A stretch of DNA of 64,000 nucleotides. Origin: Rhodoplanes sp046000175. GTDB lineage: Bacteria > Pseudomonadota > Alphaproteobacteria > Rhizobiales > Xanthobacteraceae. Shown one piece after another: positions 1-8,239 of the stretch. A model generated the notes under the pieces. That model searched no databases. It was not told the origin of the DNA and saw nothing but the letters and a program-made list of their open reading frames with translations. The position numbers were made by a program, and so were the translations under genes. Positions within the stretch are counted from its first letter, which is position 1, and every line of letters begins with the position of its first letter. Location of the stretch: assembly GCF_046000175.1 (NCBI RefSeq), contig NZ_JBEOMB010000061.1:1-64000 (forward strand), read 5' to 3'.

Positions 1-185
1 CGGCCGGGCCTCGACGATTGGCAAGGCTCGCGGCGATGGTCATACTGGAGGAACCCCCGCGCGGGCGCCGGCCCGTCGCCTTCGTCGCGCCGCGGCTTCG
101 GAGTGCCGCCTCTTCGGTGCGACGCGTCTTTTGCTCGTCGCGTCCTTCGTCGAAGATTCCGTCCAGGACTGCCCAGGGGAAAGCC

Positions 186-1166
186 ATGCTGTCGATCGTC
201 CGCGCGCTCGCTCTCGCGGCCGGCGTGATCGCCGTCACGTCGTCACCCGGCTCCGCGCCGGCCCAGACGTTTCCGTCGTCGCGTCCGGTGACCTTCGTGG
301 TGCCGTTCGCACCGGGCGGCTCGACCGACACGGTCGCCCGCATCGTCGCCCAAGCGGCCGGCCAGCCGCTCGGCGTGCCGACCGTGGTGGAGAACCGCAC
401 CGGCGGCGCCGGTGTGGTCGGCTGGAGCGCGGTCGCCCGCTCGGTGCCGGACGGCCACACGCTGCTGACGCTGGAGATGTCCTACACGATCGCGGCCGGG
501 CTGATCCCGACGCTGCCCTTCGATGCCAAGACCAGCTTCGTGCAGGTGACGACCGCGGTCGAGAACCCGCACGTGATGGTGGTCAACCCGAAGCTGCCGG
601 CCAACACGGTCGCCGAGCTGATCACGCTCCTGAAGGCGAACCCCGGGAAGTACTTCTTCGGCTCGGGCGGCAACGGCACCAACACCCATATGGGCGGCGA
701 GCTGTTCAAGAGCCTCGCCGGCGTCGACCTCGTGCACGTGCCGTATCGCGGCGCCGGCGCGGTGCTGCAGGATCTGGTCGCCGGCCAGGTGCAGGTGCTG
801 GTGACGTCGCTGCCGACCGCGCTGCCGCTGATCCAGTCCGGCCAGCTCCGCGCCCTGATGATCGCTGGCGAGACGCGCTCGCCGGTGCTGCCCGACGTGC
901 CCTCGGCCCGCGAGGCGGGGCTGCCCGGCATGGTGATGACGTTCTGGGTCGGCTTCGCCGTGCCGGCCGCGACGCCGCCTGCCGTGGTCGAGCGGCTCAA
1001 CCGCGACATCCGCACCGGCCTGGCGCAGCCCGAGACCAAGAAGCGGCTCGCCGAGCTCGGCATGGACGCCGTCGGCAACACGCCGGCGCAGGCGCAGGCG
1101 CTGATCGAGTCGGAGATCGCCCGCTGGAGCGCCATCGCCAAGGCGGCCGACATCAAGCTGCAATAG
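186..1166 (+). CDS. TTT-family (Bug-type) periplasmic solute receptor
   Basis: This is a 326-residue extracytoplasmic binding protein of the tripartite tricarboxylate transporter receptor family, which captures small organic acids in the periplasm for a TctAB-type permease. The start at 186 is chosen because it gives a clear signal peptide (basic n-region, Ala-rich core, cleavage near SAPAQT) and has AGGGGA just upstream; a longer frame from 18 adds an unconserved Arg/Ser-rich stretch. The family signature VPFAPGGSTDTVAR follows the signal, and GGNGTNTHMGGELF and VPYRGAGAVLQDLVAGQVQ match the ligand-loop regions. No TctA/TctB permease gene is in the window, which is usual for these receptors. 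The next gene starts 9 bases downstream, so the two are probably cotranscribed. The ligand is unknown. Confidence 0.9.
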   Translation: MLSIVRALALAAGVIAVTSSPGSAPAQTFPSSRPVTFVVPFAPGGSTDTVARIVAQAAGQPLGVPTVVENRTGGAGVVGWSAVARSVPDGHTLLTLEMSYTIAAGLIPTLPFDAKTSFVQVTTAVENPHVMVVNPKLPANTVAELITLLKANPGKYFFGSGGNGTNTHMGGELFKSLAGVDLVHVPYRGAGAVLQDLVAGQVQVLVTSLPTALPLIQSGQLRALMIAGETRSPVLPDVPSAREAGLPGMVMTFWVGFAVPAATPPAVVERLNRDIRTGLAQPETKKRLAELGMDAVGNTPAQAQALIESEIARWSAIAKAADIKLQ

Positions 1167-1175
1167 GCTGTCGCC

Positions 1176-2066
1176 ATGAGCTGGTTCGCCCCGCCCACCG
1201 ATGTCGAGAGCCGCGTCTTCGCGCGGCTGCCCGACGTGTTCCGCGCGGCTCGGCCGAACGAATGGGGCGCCGCCAACAAGCCCGGCGCCGCGATCGACAG
1301 CTTTCTCGAAGGGCCGTGCCTGGCGCCTGACGGCACCCTCTACGTCACCGACATCCCCTACGGCCGCATCTTCGCGGTCGACGCCAGCGGCCGTTGGAGC
1401 CTGGTGCACGAGTATGACGGCTGGCCGAACGGCATGAAGCTCCGGCCCGACGGGAGCCTGCTGGTCGCCGACTATCGCCGCGGCCTGCTGCGCATCGATC
1501 CGGAAAGCGGGACGATCCACCCGGTCTGCACCACGGTGAACAGCGAGAGCTTCAAGGGGCTGAACGATCTCGCGCTGCTCGCCGCCGGCGCGGTGCTGTT
1601 CACCGACCAGGGCCAGACGGGGCTGCACGATCCGACCGGGCGGCTCTACCGGCTGTGGCCGGACGGCCGGCTCGACCGGCTGATCGGGAACGCGGCCTCG
1701 CCCAACGGCGTCGCCGTGAACCCGGAGGGGACCCACGCCTTCCTGGCGCTCACCCGCGCCGCCCAGATCTGGCGCGTGCCGCTCGCGCCGGCGGCTCTGT
1801 CGGCGAAGACGCAGCTGTTCGCCCAGCTCCCGGGCGGGCTGTCCGGGCCGGACGGGCTGGTGGTCGATCCGCACGGGCGGCTGATCGTTTGCGATCCGGG
1901 GCACGGCAGCGCCTGGGTGCTGTCGCGGCTCGGTGAGCCGCTCTTCCGCATCCGCAGCTGCGCCGGCCGCACCCTCACCAATGCGGTGCTGCGGCCGGAC
2001 GGTCGCACGCTGCTGATGACCGAGTCGGAGAGCGGGCAGATCCTGGAAGCCGTGCTGCCGGGGTGA
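1176..2066 (+). CDS. SMP-30/gluconolactonase/LRE family protein
   Basis: This 296-residue six-bladed beta-propeller of the SMP-30/gluconolactonase family would hydrolyse a sugar or aldonic lactone with a bound divalent metal. The recurring blades are visible as FLEGPCLAPDGTLYVTDI, NGMKLRPDGSLLVADYRRG, SPNGVAVNPEGTHAFLAL and GPDGLVVDPHGRLIVCD, which carry the Glu, Asn and Asp metal ligands of the family. There is no signal peptide, so a cytoplasmic role is likely. It starts 9 bases after the receptor gene, which suggests that the imported ligand is a sugar acid or lactone. Strictosidine-synthase-like proteins share this fold, so the substrate is not fixed. Confidence 0.85.
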   Translation: MSWFAPPTDVESRVFARLPDVFRAARPNEWGAANKPGAAIDSFLEGPCLAPDGTLYVTDIPYGRIFAVDASGRWSLVHEYDGWPNGMKLRPDGSLLVADYRRGLLRIDPESGTIHPVCTTVNSESFKGLNDLALLAAGAVLFTDQGQTGLHDPTGRLYRLWPDGRLDRLIGNAASPNGVAVNPEGTHAFLALTRAAQIWRVPLAPAALSAKTQLFAQLPGGLSGPDGLVVDPHGRLIVCDPGHGSAWVLSRLGEPLFRIRSCAGRTLTNAVLRPDGRTLLMTESESGQILEAVLPG

Positions 2067-2371
2067 GACCAATCAGGTCCGTGACCTTCGTCATGCCCGC
2101 GCTCGTCGCGGGCATCCACGACCTGACAGCCGCGCAGACCTCGAGCGGGTTTCGGTTACGACGAACCGGACGAGGTTTCCGCTCGTCCCCGCGAAGGCGG
2201 GGACCCAGGGGCGTCCCGACGTGTGCCTCGACGTGTGACTCCTGGATCCCCGCCTTCGCGGGGATGAGCGGAGCGTGGGGGGCGTCTCCAGCGGACACCG
2301 CTCGAGATCGTGGATGGCCGGGACGAGCCCGGCCATGACGGCGAAGGCGGCCGAAGCGCAGGCCTTTCGAC
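2067..2371. repeat. composite palindromic intergenic repeat between convergent genes
   Basis: The whole gap between two convergent genes is repeat-like. One element begins at about 2091 with GTCATGCCCGCGCTCG and returns in inverted form at 2303-2345 (GGATGGCCGGGACGAGCCC). Inside it lie CCCCGCGAAGGCGGGGACCC (about 2188-2207) and its inverted partner CCCCGCCTTCGCGGGGATGA (about 2248-2267). These can fold as nested hairpins at the 3' ends of both transcripts. No coding potential is convincing here. Confidence 0.75.
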
Positions 2372-3256
2372 TCACGCCGTCTCGTCGATCTCCTTCGCGC
2401 GGGCGAGCAGCGCCAGGGCGCGGACGAGGTGCGGGCGGTCGTACATGACGCCGTCGAGGCCGACGACGCCGGCGCCGGGCTGCGCCGCGAAGGCGGCGAC
2501 GATCGCCTTCGCCTTCGCCACCTGGGCGGGGTCGGGCGTGAACACGGCGTTGATCGGGCCGATCTGGTCCGGGTGGATCGCCATCTTGCCGGTGAAGCCG
2601 TCGCGCCGCGCCTCCTCGCATTCGCGCCACAGCTTCGCCTCGTCGCGGAAGTCGACCGCCACCGTGTCGATCGCCTGCACCTTGGCCGAGGCGGCGGCGG
2701 CGAGGCAGAGCGTGCGGGCGAGCCGGAAGGCGTCGAGGAAACGGCCGTCGTCGTCGCGGTTCGCCTCTGCGCCGAGATCGACCGAGAGATCCTCGGCCCC
2801 CCAGGTGAGGCCGGCGAGGCGACGGCTGGCGCCCCGGTAGCTGCCGGCGACGAACAGCGCATGCGCCGTCTCGGTGGCGATCGCATAGACGGCGACGTGG
2901 CCGTCGGAGAGGCCGGCGACCGCCTCGCGCACCGCCAGCTTGGCGTCGAGATGCATCACGGCCGGGCCGCCCTCGGCCTTGGGCAGCATGATGCCGTCCG
3001 GCCGGGCCGGGATCACGACGTCGAGATCCTGGTCGGTCAGGCCGGTGTCGAGCCCGTTCACCCGCACCAGGATGCGGGGCCGTGACGGCCACTCCGACAC
3101 GGCGGCGACGAACTCGGCCGCCGCCGTGCGGGCCGCGTCCTTGCGGTCGGCCGCGATCGAATCCTCGAGGTCGACGATGACGGCGTCGGCTCCGCACTCC
3201 ATGGCCTTGGCGAGCTTCTTCTCGGCGTCGGCCGGCACGAACAGCAGGGAGCGCAT
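2372..3256 (-). CDS. HpcH/HpaI aldolase family CoA-ester lyase (CitE/citramalyl-CoA lyase-like)
   Basis: This 294-residue TIM-barrel lyase of the CitE/HpcH family cleaves a 3-hydroxyacyl-CoA such as malyl-, citramalyl- or methylmalyl-CoA to acetyl-CoA plus a 2-oxoacid. It opens with RSLLFVPADAEKKLAKA and ADAVIVDLEDS (metal-binding Asp/Glu region), then has the CoA-binding RVNGLDTGLTDQDLD, the catalytic IMLPKAEG segment, and ATETAHALF and LTWGAEDLSVDLGA, all typical of stand-alone lyases rather than the citrate lyase beta subunit. It lies 13 bases after the MaoC gene on the same strand. The pair could do hydration then cleavage, as in itaconate/mesaconate degradation, but no CoA-transferase is adjacent, so the acid is not identified. 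Confidence 0.88.
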   Translation of the reverse strand: MRSLLFVPADAEKKLAKAMECGADAVIVDLEDSIAADRKDAARTAAAEFVAAVSEWPSRPRILVRVNGLDTGLTDQDLDVVIPARPDGIMLPKAEGGPAVMHLDAKLAVREAVAGLSDGHVAVYAIATETAHALFVAGSYRGASRRLAGLTWGAEDLSVDLGAEANRDDDGRFLDAFRLARTLCLAAAASAKVQAIDTVAVDFRDEAKLWRECEEARRDGFTGKMAIHPDQIGPINAVFTPDPAQVAKAKAIVAAFAAQPGAGVVGLDGVMYDRPHLVRALALLARAKEIDETA

Positions 3257-3269
3257 GCGGGGTGTCTCC

Positions 3270-3755
3270 TCAGGCGGGGCGCTTGAGCATGAAGGCTTGG
3301 CGGCGGCATTCGGCGACCAGCTTGTCGTTCTGGTTGAAGCCGCGGTGGTGGAACTCGACGATACCGGCGTTCGGGCGCGACGATGATTCGCGCTTGTTGA
3401 TCACCTCGGTCTGGGCCCGCAGCGTGTCGCCCTCGAACAGCGGATGCGGGAACACCACGTCGGTCATGCCGAGATTGGCGATGGTGGTGCCGACCGTGAG
3501 GTCCGACACCGACATGCCGATCATCAGGCCGAGCGTGAACAGCGAGTTCATCAGCGGCCGGCCCCACTGCGTCTCGTTCTCGCAGAAGTGCCGGTCGATG
3601 TGCAGCGGCTGCGGGTTCAGCGTCATGTTGGAGAACAGCATGTTGTCCATCTGGGTGACGGTCCGCCGATAGCGATGCTCGACCACCTCCCCGATGACGA
3701 AATCCTCGAAATACATCCCGCCGCGCGGGTGCCGGACCGCCGTCGTCCAGGACAT
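3270..3755 (-). CDS. MaoC-family (R)-specific enoyl-CoA hydratase/dehydratase
   Basis: This 161-residue single hot-dog domain protein of the MaoC family would hydrate a mesaconyl- or itaconyl-type enoyl-CoA. The catalytic segment reads MTLNPQPLHIDRHF, which keeps the Asn and His of the hydratase motif and has the NPQPLH form found in mesaconyl/itaconyl-CoA hydratases; the helix GRPLMNSLFTLGLMIGM follows. FPHPLFEGDTLRAQTEV is the usual second strand block. It is the first gene of a two-gene unit with the downstream lyase (13-base gap). The start gives a complete N-terminus (YFEDFVIGEVVEHRYRRTVT). The assignment to C5-dicarboxylic acid breakdown is an inference from the pairing. Confidence 0.85.
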   Translation of the reverse strand: MSWTTAVRHPRGGMYFEDFVIGEVVEHRYRRTVTQMDNMLFSNMTLNPQPLHIDRHFCENETQWGRPLMNSLFTLGLMIGMSVSDLTVGTTIANLGMTDVVFPHPLFEGDTLRAQTEVINKRESSSRPNAGIVEFHHRGFNQNDKLVAECRRQAFMLKRPA

Positions 3756-3919
3756 TCCTCTGGTTCCCCTCTGGCTCGTCCCCGGGCCGCGCCTGCGCTG
3801 CCGCCGTGAGGCCTGCCGTGGCCGGGCAGGGCGCGATTCATACTTTGTTTACCATAACCGGCGCAGCCTCGGCGGTGTCGTCCTCGCTCCCGTCTCGCGC
3901 CCGCGCCGCAGGTTGAACC

Positions 3920-5245
3920 TTGCCCGTCTCCGGCACCAGCTCCTCGACCTCCGGATGGGTCGTCAACGACGCCATTCGGGGCGCCGCGCAGTCGACCGGC
4001 ACCAGCTTCGACTATCTGCTGGCGACTGCGAAGGTCGAATCGGACCTCAACCCTAACGCCGCGTCGACGACGTCGTCGGCCCGCGGGCTGTTCCAGTTCA
4101 TCGACCAGACCTGGCTGATGATGCTGAAGGAGGCCGGCACCGCGCTCGGCTTCGGCCAGTATGCCGACGCCATCACCAGGACCGCCTCGGGCCGCTACGA
4201 GGTGACGGACCCGCGCCTGCAGCAGGCGGTCATGAACCTGCGCGGCGACGCCGGCGCCAACGCCGCCATGGCGGGCGCCTTCACGCAGCGTAACGCGGCG
4301 AAGGTCGAGGCGCTGATCGGCCGGGCGCCCAACGAGGGCGAGCTCTACATCGCGCATTTCCTCGGACCCGGCGGGGCGGCCCGTCTGATCACCGAAGCGA
4401 GCCGCAACCCCGGCGGCGTCGCCGCCGAGGTCTTCCCCAACGCCGCCGCCGCCAACCCGTCGATCTTCTACGAGCGCGACGGCACGGCGCGGAGCTTCGC
4501 CCAGGTGTACGGCAACCTGGTGGGTCGCTACGACCGGGCGCTCGCCGGCACCGCCGGGATGACGGCCAGCAGCACCGCCACCGGCCGCTCTGGCCCGGTG
4601 GTGGCCGTCGCGCCGGCCGGGCAGGGCGGCGACCGGCGCGTTCCGACGACCGAGGCGACGAATCACCAGTCGGAGACGGCCCGCACCGCGGCGAGCGGGC
4701 CGCTGTTCCACAGCCTGTTCCAGAGCGGCCCGGAGCGTGGCGCCGTCTCCGACATCGTGAGCGACTTGTGGTCGACCCGCCCCCATGTCGCGGCGGCCCT
4801 CTCGGGCGTCGCCGCCCAGGCGACGCCGCGTGGCGCGACGGCATCCACACCCCCAGCCGCACCCACATCCGCACCGGTCGCCGCATCGGCCGCCATGGCC
4901 CGCTCGACCTATGCGGCCACGGCAGCCTCCATGCCGTCGACGGTGGCGCCGACCGTCGCGCCGGCGCGCGCCCCGTTGATCACGGTCATCCCCGTCTCGG
5001 CGACCGCGAGGGCCATGCCTCCGGTCGCGTCGCCCGCCGTCGTGTCCACGTCGGTCGCCACGAGGCCGGTCGGACCCACGCCGGTCGTCGCGTCTCCTGT
5101 GGCCCCGTCTCCCGTCGTGGCGATGCCGGTGGCGGCGAGCACGGCCGCGCCAGCATCCCTCGCGGTCCCGGATCCGAGCCGCGCCTCGGAGCTGTTCTCC
5201 GCCCCCGGCACCAACGCCGGCGGCCTGTTCGGCCGGCGCGGATAG
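3920..5245 (+). CDS. SLT-domain lytic transglycosylase with long Pro/Ala/Thr-rich tail
   Basis: This 441-residue protein has an N-terminal lysozyme-like SLT domain (about residues 15-110). ATAKVESDLNP carries the catalytic Glu (residue 40) and SSARGLFQFIDQTW is the second motif; NEGELYIAHFLGPGGAARLI near residue 140 is typical of the alphaproteobacterial family. From about residue 220 it becomes a low-complexity Ala/Pro/Thr/Val tail of roughly 200 residues. The start is a TTG preceded by GCAGG; no in-frame ATG comes before the catalytic domain. There is no obvious signal peptide, so export may use the flagellar or another route. It would cut peptidoglycan, possibly to place an envelope-spanning structure; the following signalling genes are compatible with a motility link but do not prove it. 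Confidence 0.8.
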   Translation: MPVSGTSSSTSGWVVNDAIRGAAQSTGTSFDYLLATAKVESDLNPNAASTTSSARGLFQFIDQTWLMMLKEAGTALGFGQYADAITRTASGRYEVTDPRLQQAVMNLRGDAGANAAMAGAFTQRNAAKVEALIGRAPNEGELYIAHFLGPGGAARLITEASRNPGGVAAEVFPNAAAANPSIFYERDGTARSFAQVYGNLVGRYDRALAGTAGMTASSTATGRSGPVVAVAPAGQGGDRRVPTTEATNHQSETARTAASGPLFHSLFQSGPERGAVSDIVSDLWSTRPHVAAALSGVAAQATPRGATASTPPAAPTSAPVAASAAMARSTYAATAASMPSTVAPTVAPARAPLITVIPVSATARAMPPVASPAVVSTSVATRPVGPTPVVASPVAPSPVVAMPVAASTAAPASLAVPDPSRASELFSAPGTNAGGLFGRRG

Positions 5246-5432
5246 GGCGACGGCTGCCGGGCCGGCCCGCTGGCGTTAACAAATCAGCAACAAACACAAA
5301 GATTTATGGTGAACCCTTTGTTAAGGGCGCGGCCGTAGGCTGGTGCATGGCGGGACTCGTCGGCCTCGGAGCGGGGCAGCCGGTCCCGAACGAGTTCTCC
5401 GTGTCGCCCTCTGTCGCGTCGGGTTCAGCAGC

Positions 5433-6599
5433 ATGATCGTCCGCCAGTTTCTTCAGTGGGTCCGCACCGCGCCCGCCGGCGAGCGGGCCGAGGCGACCAG
5501 CGCGCTCGCGCGGGCCTATCTCTATTCCGATCTGCCGGACGACGAGCGCGACGCCGTCGAGGGCGTGCTGGTGATGCTGGCCGAGGACGTCTCGCCGCTG
5601 GTGCGCGGCGCGCTCGCCGGCGTGCTGGCGCCGAGCCGCGAGGCGCCGTCGACCGTGGTGCACCTCCTGGCGCACGACCGCCCCGACATCGCCGCCGTCG
5701 TGCTGGCCTCGTCGCCCTTGTTCATCGACGCCGAGCTGGTCGACCTCGCCGCGACGGGCGGCGACACCGTGCAGACCGCGATCGCCGGCCGCGCGCCGCT
5801 GCCGCGCGCCGTCGCCGCCGCGATCGCCGAGGTGGGCGGCCCCGAGGCTTGCCTGGTGCTGATCGAGAATCCGCAGGCCGAGATCGCGGCCCTGTCGTTC
5901 GCCCGGCTGGTCGAGCGCTTCGGTGATCTCGGCGCGATGCGCGAGGCGCTGTTGGGGCGGCCCGACCTGCCGGTCGAGTGCCGCCAGGCGCTGATCGCCC
6001 GGCTCTCCGCGACGCTCGCGGCCTTCGTGTCGGGCCGCTCCTGGATGGACGGCAGCCACGCCCGTACGGTCGCTCGCGAGGCCTGCGAGAAGGCGACCGT
6101 CGCGCTCGCCGCCCGCGCCGGCGAGGAGGGCGCCGCGCCGCTGGTGCGGCATCTGCGGGCGAGCGGCCAGCTCACCGCCGGCCTCATTCTTCGCGCGCTC
6201 CTGTCCGGCAATCTCGGGCTGTTCGAGGAGGCGCTGGCCGAGCTCGCCGGCCTGCCGCTGCGCCGCGTGCGCCTGCTGATCCACGACCGCACCGGGGTCG
6301 GCTTCCGGGCGATCTTCTCCCGCGCCGGGCTGCCGGGCTCGACCTTCCCGGCGTTCCGCTTCGCGCTCGAGGCGTGGCGCGAGGGGCCCGATCTCGACGG
6401 CGCCGCGCGCCTGCATCGCCGCATGGTCGAGCGGGTGCTCACCGCCTGCGGCCAGTCCGACATCGGCGAGGTCGAGCCGCTGCTCGCGCTGTTGCGCCGC
6501 TTCGCCGCCGAGGCGGCGCGCGAAGAGGCGCTGATCGCCTGCGAGAAGCTCGAGCAGGAGCTGGTCGCCGACCTGATGCGGATTCGCCTCGCGGCGTAG
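5433..6599 (+). CDS. DUF2336 domain-containing protein
   Basis: This 388-residue, mostly helical protein matches the DUF2336 family known from alphaproteobacteria (RAYLYSDLPDDERDAVEGVLVMLAEDVSPLVRGALA is split here as the conserved N-terminal HEAT-like repeats at about residues 28-65). Repeats of the form LARDRPDIAAVVLASSP and FARLVERFGD continue to about residue 200. It has no signal peptide and no membrane segment. Its biochemical role is not established; some family members neighbour chemotaxis or phosphorelay genes. Here it converges on an Hpt-domain gene followed by a CheY-like gene, which supports a signalling role. The ATG at 5433 is preferred over an upstream frame start because the conserved region begins directly after it. 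Confidence 0.8.
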   Translation: MIVRQFLQWVRTAPAGERAEATSALARAYLYSDLPDDERDAVEGVLVMLAEDVSPLVRGALAGVLAPSREAPSTVVHLLAHDRPDIAAVVLASSPLFIDAELVDLAATGGDTVQTAIAGRAPLPRAVAAAIAEVGGPEACLVLIENPQAEIAALSFARLVERFGDLGAMREALLGRPDLPVECRQALIARLSATLAAFVSGRSWMDGSHARTVAREACEKATVALAARAGEEGAAPLVRHLRASGQLTAGLILRALLSGNLGLFEEALAELAGLPLRRVRLLIHDRTGVGFRAIFSRAGLPGSTFPAFRFALEAWREGPDLDGAARLHRRMVERVLTACGQSDIGEVEPLLALLRRFAAEAAREEALIACEKLEQELVADLMRIRLAA

Positions 6600-6727
6600 C
6601 GGCGTAGGGCGGGCGACGCGGAACGCGTTACCCGCGCCGTCTCACGTCGATGAAAACGACCGCTGTCTGGTGACCGATGGAGGAAGACCGCGTGGGCAAG
6701 GCGCGTCGCGCCATGCCCACCCTACGG
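6600..6727. repeat. short GTGGGCAAGG / GCCCACCCTAC inverted repeat
   Basis: The gap between the convergent DUF2336 and Hpt genes carries GTGGGCAAGGCGCG followed by CGCGCCATGCCCACCCTACG at about 6692-6725. The same type of element recurs at 40250-40350. It can form a hairpin at the 3' ends of both transcripts. Confidence 0.55.
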
Positions 6728-7438
6728 TCAAGGCCCGTCGCTGCGCGGCACGGTCGGCGGGCTCAGCACCTCGTCGTCGTCGGGGAGGCGCCCGCCGTTC
6801 TCGCTCTTAAGGTGCTCGTCGACGATCTCGCGCAGCTTCGCCGACAGCGTGTCGGCCAGGACCTCGGCGCGCGCGGTGCCGTGCTCGCGCACGATCGCCC
6901 GCACGGCGTCGACATGCTGGTCGACCAGCGCGAGCGGGATGCGCTTACTGTCGATGGTGCGCTCGATCAGCCGGCACAGGCTCGCCGCCGCCGCGGCGGC
7001 GCGCGGAAAGCCGAGCGTCGCGGCCTGGCCCTTGATGTCGTGCGCGGCGTGATAGAGCGCCTGCCGGGTCTCGGCGTCGAAGCCCTTCGCCTTGACGGCC
7101 TTGCGGGCCGCGTCGAGGCGCTCGCACTCGTTGTCCATCCAGCCGGCGAACTCGCCGGAGAGGGCGGCGAGCGCCCGCTCGGCGTCGGCGACCGGATCGG
7201 GCAGGCCGGGCGCGGCATTGCGGGCCCACGCCTTGCGCAGGAGATTCTTCGGCACGATCACGGCGTGGTCGCCGTAATTGGTCACCTTCGGCGCGTCCGG
7301 AGTCTTGCTCGACGAAGACTTGCTCGACGAAGACTTGCTCGAGGAAGACTTGTTCGAGGAAGACTCGCCAGCCGACGTCTTGCCGGTCGGCTTTCCGGTC
7401 GGCTTTCCGGTCTTGCCGCCGCCTCGCCCGGAGGTCAT
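6728..7438 (-). CDS. Hpt-domain phosphotransfer protein with Ser/Lys repeat linker
   Basis: This 236-residue protein carries a histidine phosphotransfer helix, ALYHAAHDIKGQAATLGF, with the phospho-accepting His at residue 133 in the HDIKG motif; an Arg/Lys-rich helical bundle follows. The first 50 residues are a low-complexity Gly/Lys/Ser region with three consecutive SSSSK units, coded by 15-base tandem repeats at about 7307-7366. It lies 13 bases downstream of a CheY-like response regulator on the same strand, so the two likely exchange phosphate. No kinase is in the immediate unit. The extended N-terminus is unlike the compact Hpt proteins of classical relays and may serve as a flexible tether. 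Confidence 0.82.
   Translation of the reverse strand: MTSGRGGGKTGKPTGKPTGKTSAGESSSNKSSSSKSSSSKSSSSKTPDAPKVTNYGDHAVIVPKNLLRKAWARNAAPGLPDPVADAERALAALSGEFAGWMDNECERLDAARKAVKAKGFDAETRQALYHAAHDIKGQAATLGFPRAAAAAASLCRLIERTIDSKRIPLALVDQHVDAVRAIVREHGTARAEVLADTLSAKLREIVDEHLKSENGGRLPDDDEVLSPPTVPRSDGP
7307..7366. repeat. 15-bp tandem repeat coding SSSSK units
   Basis: On the plus strand the unit CTTGCTCGACGAAGA is repeated about four times with one or two substitutions per copy (GACGAA or GAGGAA; TTGCTC or TTGTTC). It is inside the Hpt-protein gene and codes for a Ser/Lys linker. Copy number could vary by slippage without breaking the frame. Confidence 0.8.
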
Positions 7439-7451
7439 CGGGTCACCCTGT

Positions 7452-8000
7452 TCACTCGGTGATCTTCACCCGCTCCAGCAGCGCCTGCTGCGGGATGATC
7501 TCGGCCTTCGCCGTGCCCTTGCGGCGCTCGACGCCGACATAGTTCGGGTTCACCAGGCGTCGCCGGTCGGGGCCGAAGAAGGTCTTGGTCTTGATGAAGG
7601 GACGCGGATTCACGACCACGGTCAAGATGCGCTGGTAGAGCGCGTTGGCCGAGATCGGCTTGACCAGGAATTCCGTCACGCCGCAGTCGCGCGCCGCCAT
7701 CACGCGCTTCTTCTCGGAATGGCCGGTCAGCATGATGATCGGCACGAACGGGTTGGCGTTGGCGCCCGGCTGGCGGATCATCTGGGTGAGCTCGAGCCCG
7801 TCGAAGATCGGCATCGCCCAGTCGGTGATCACGATGTCCGGAATGTTGTGCGTGAACGCCTCGAGGCCGGCGGCGCCGTCCTCGGCCTCGTAGACCTCGC
7901 GGGAGCCGAAGCCGTGCAGCAGCGTGCGCAGGATGCGACGCATGTGCGCGTTGTCGTCGATCAGAAGAAACCGCAGCCGGTTGAAGTCGATGCGGACCAT
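7452..8000 (-). CDS. CheY-like response regulator
   Basis: This 182-residue protein has a receiver domain over residues 8-130. The acidic pair is Asp15-Asp16 (FLLIDDN), the phosphoacceptor is Asp60 (DIVITDWAMP), the switch Thr/Ser is in IIMLTGHSEK, and the conserved Lys is 114 (EFLVKPIS). The C-terminal 50 residues (PFIKTKTFFGPDRRR...) are a short tail common in alphaproteobacterial single-domain regulators and have no DNA-binding fold. It precedes the Hpt gene by 13 bases, so the two form one transcription unit. A CtrA-like half-site lies about 60 bases upstream of its start. Confidence 0.9.
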   Translation of the reverse strand: MVRIDFNRLRFLLIDDNAHMRRILRTLLHGFGSREVYEAEDGAAGLEAFTHNIPDIVITDWAMPIFDGLELTQMIRQPGANANPFVPIIMLTGHSEKKRVMAARDCGVTEFLVKPISANALYQRILTVVVNPRPFIKTKTFFGPDRRRLVNPNYVGVERRKGTAKAEIIPQQALLERVKITE

Positions 8001-8059
8001 GGCTCACGCGAGACTGACACGATGCCTGAAGGATCAGGCTCGATCCTGCCCGCGAAGCT

Positions 8060-8074
8060 TTAAGGAAGGGTTTA
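8060..8074. promoter_or_regulatory. possible CtrA-type site (TTAA-N7-TTTA)
   Basis: TTAAGGAAGGGTTTA lies about 60 bases upstream of the response-regulator start. It differs in one position from the TTAA-N7-TTAA consensus of the alphaproteobacterial cell-cycle regulator CtrA, and the neighbouring GGTTAACC adds a further palindrome. In a GC-rich genome such a match is less likely by chance, but one mismatched site is weak evidence. Confidence 0.3.
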
Positions 8075-8123
8075 GGTTAACCGGGCGGGGGCGGACGCCA
8101 TTCGGTTGTCGATATCAGAGCAC

Positions 8124-8226
8124 GTCATTCCGGGGCGCCGCGCAGCGGCGAACCCGGAATCCAGCCCCGCAGTCCGTGCATGCCACTGGATTCCGGGTTC
8201 GCGCCTTGGGCGCGCCCCGGAATGAC
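8124..8226. repeat. GTCATTCCGGGGC palindromic repeat, copy 1
   Basis: This roughly 100-base inverted repeat begins GTCATTCCGGGGC...GAACCCGGAATCCAG and ends with the mirror image CTGGATTCCGGGTTC...GCCCCGGAATGAC. Two more copies are at 9466-9574 and 51012-51115. The outer arms are conserved and the inner hairpins vary between copies. Confidence 0.9.
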
Positions 8227-8239
8227 GGAGCTCGTCGCC

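Noticed and set aside
7307..7366. CRISPR-like array
   Set aside because: Units are contiguous 15-base repeats without spacers and are inside a coding frame.
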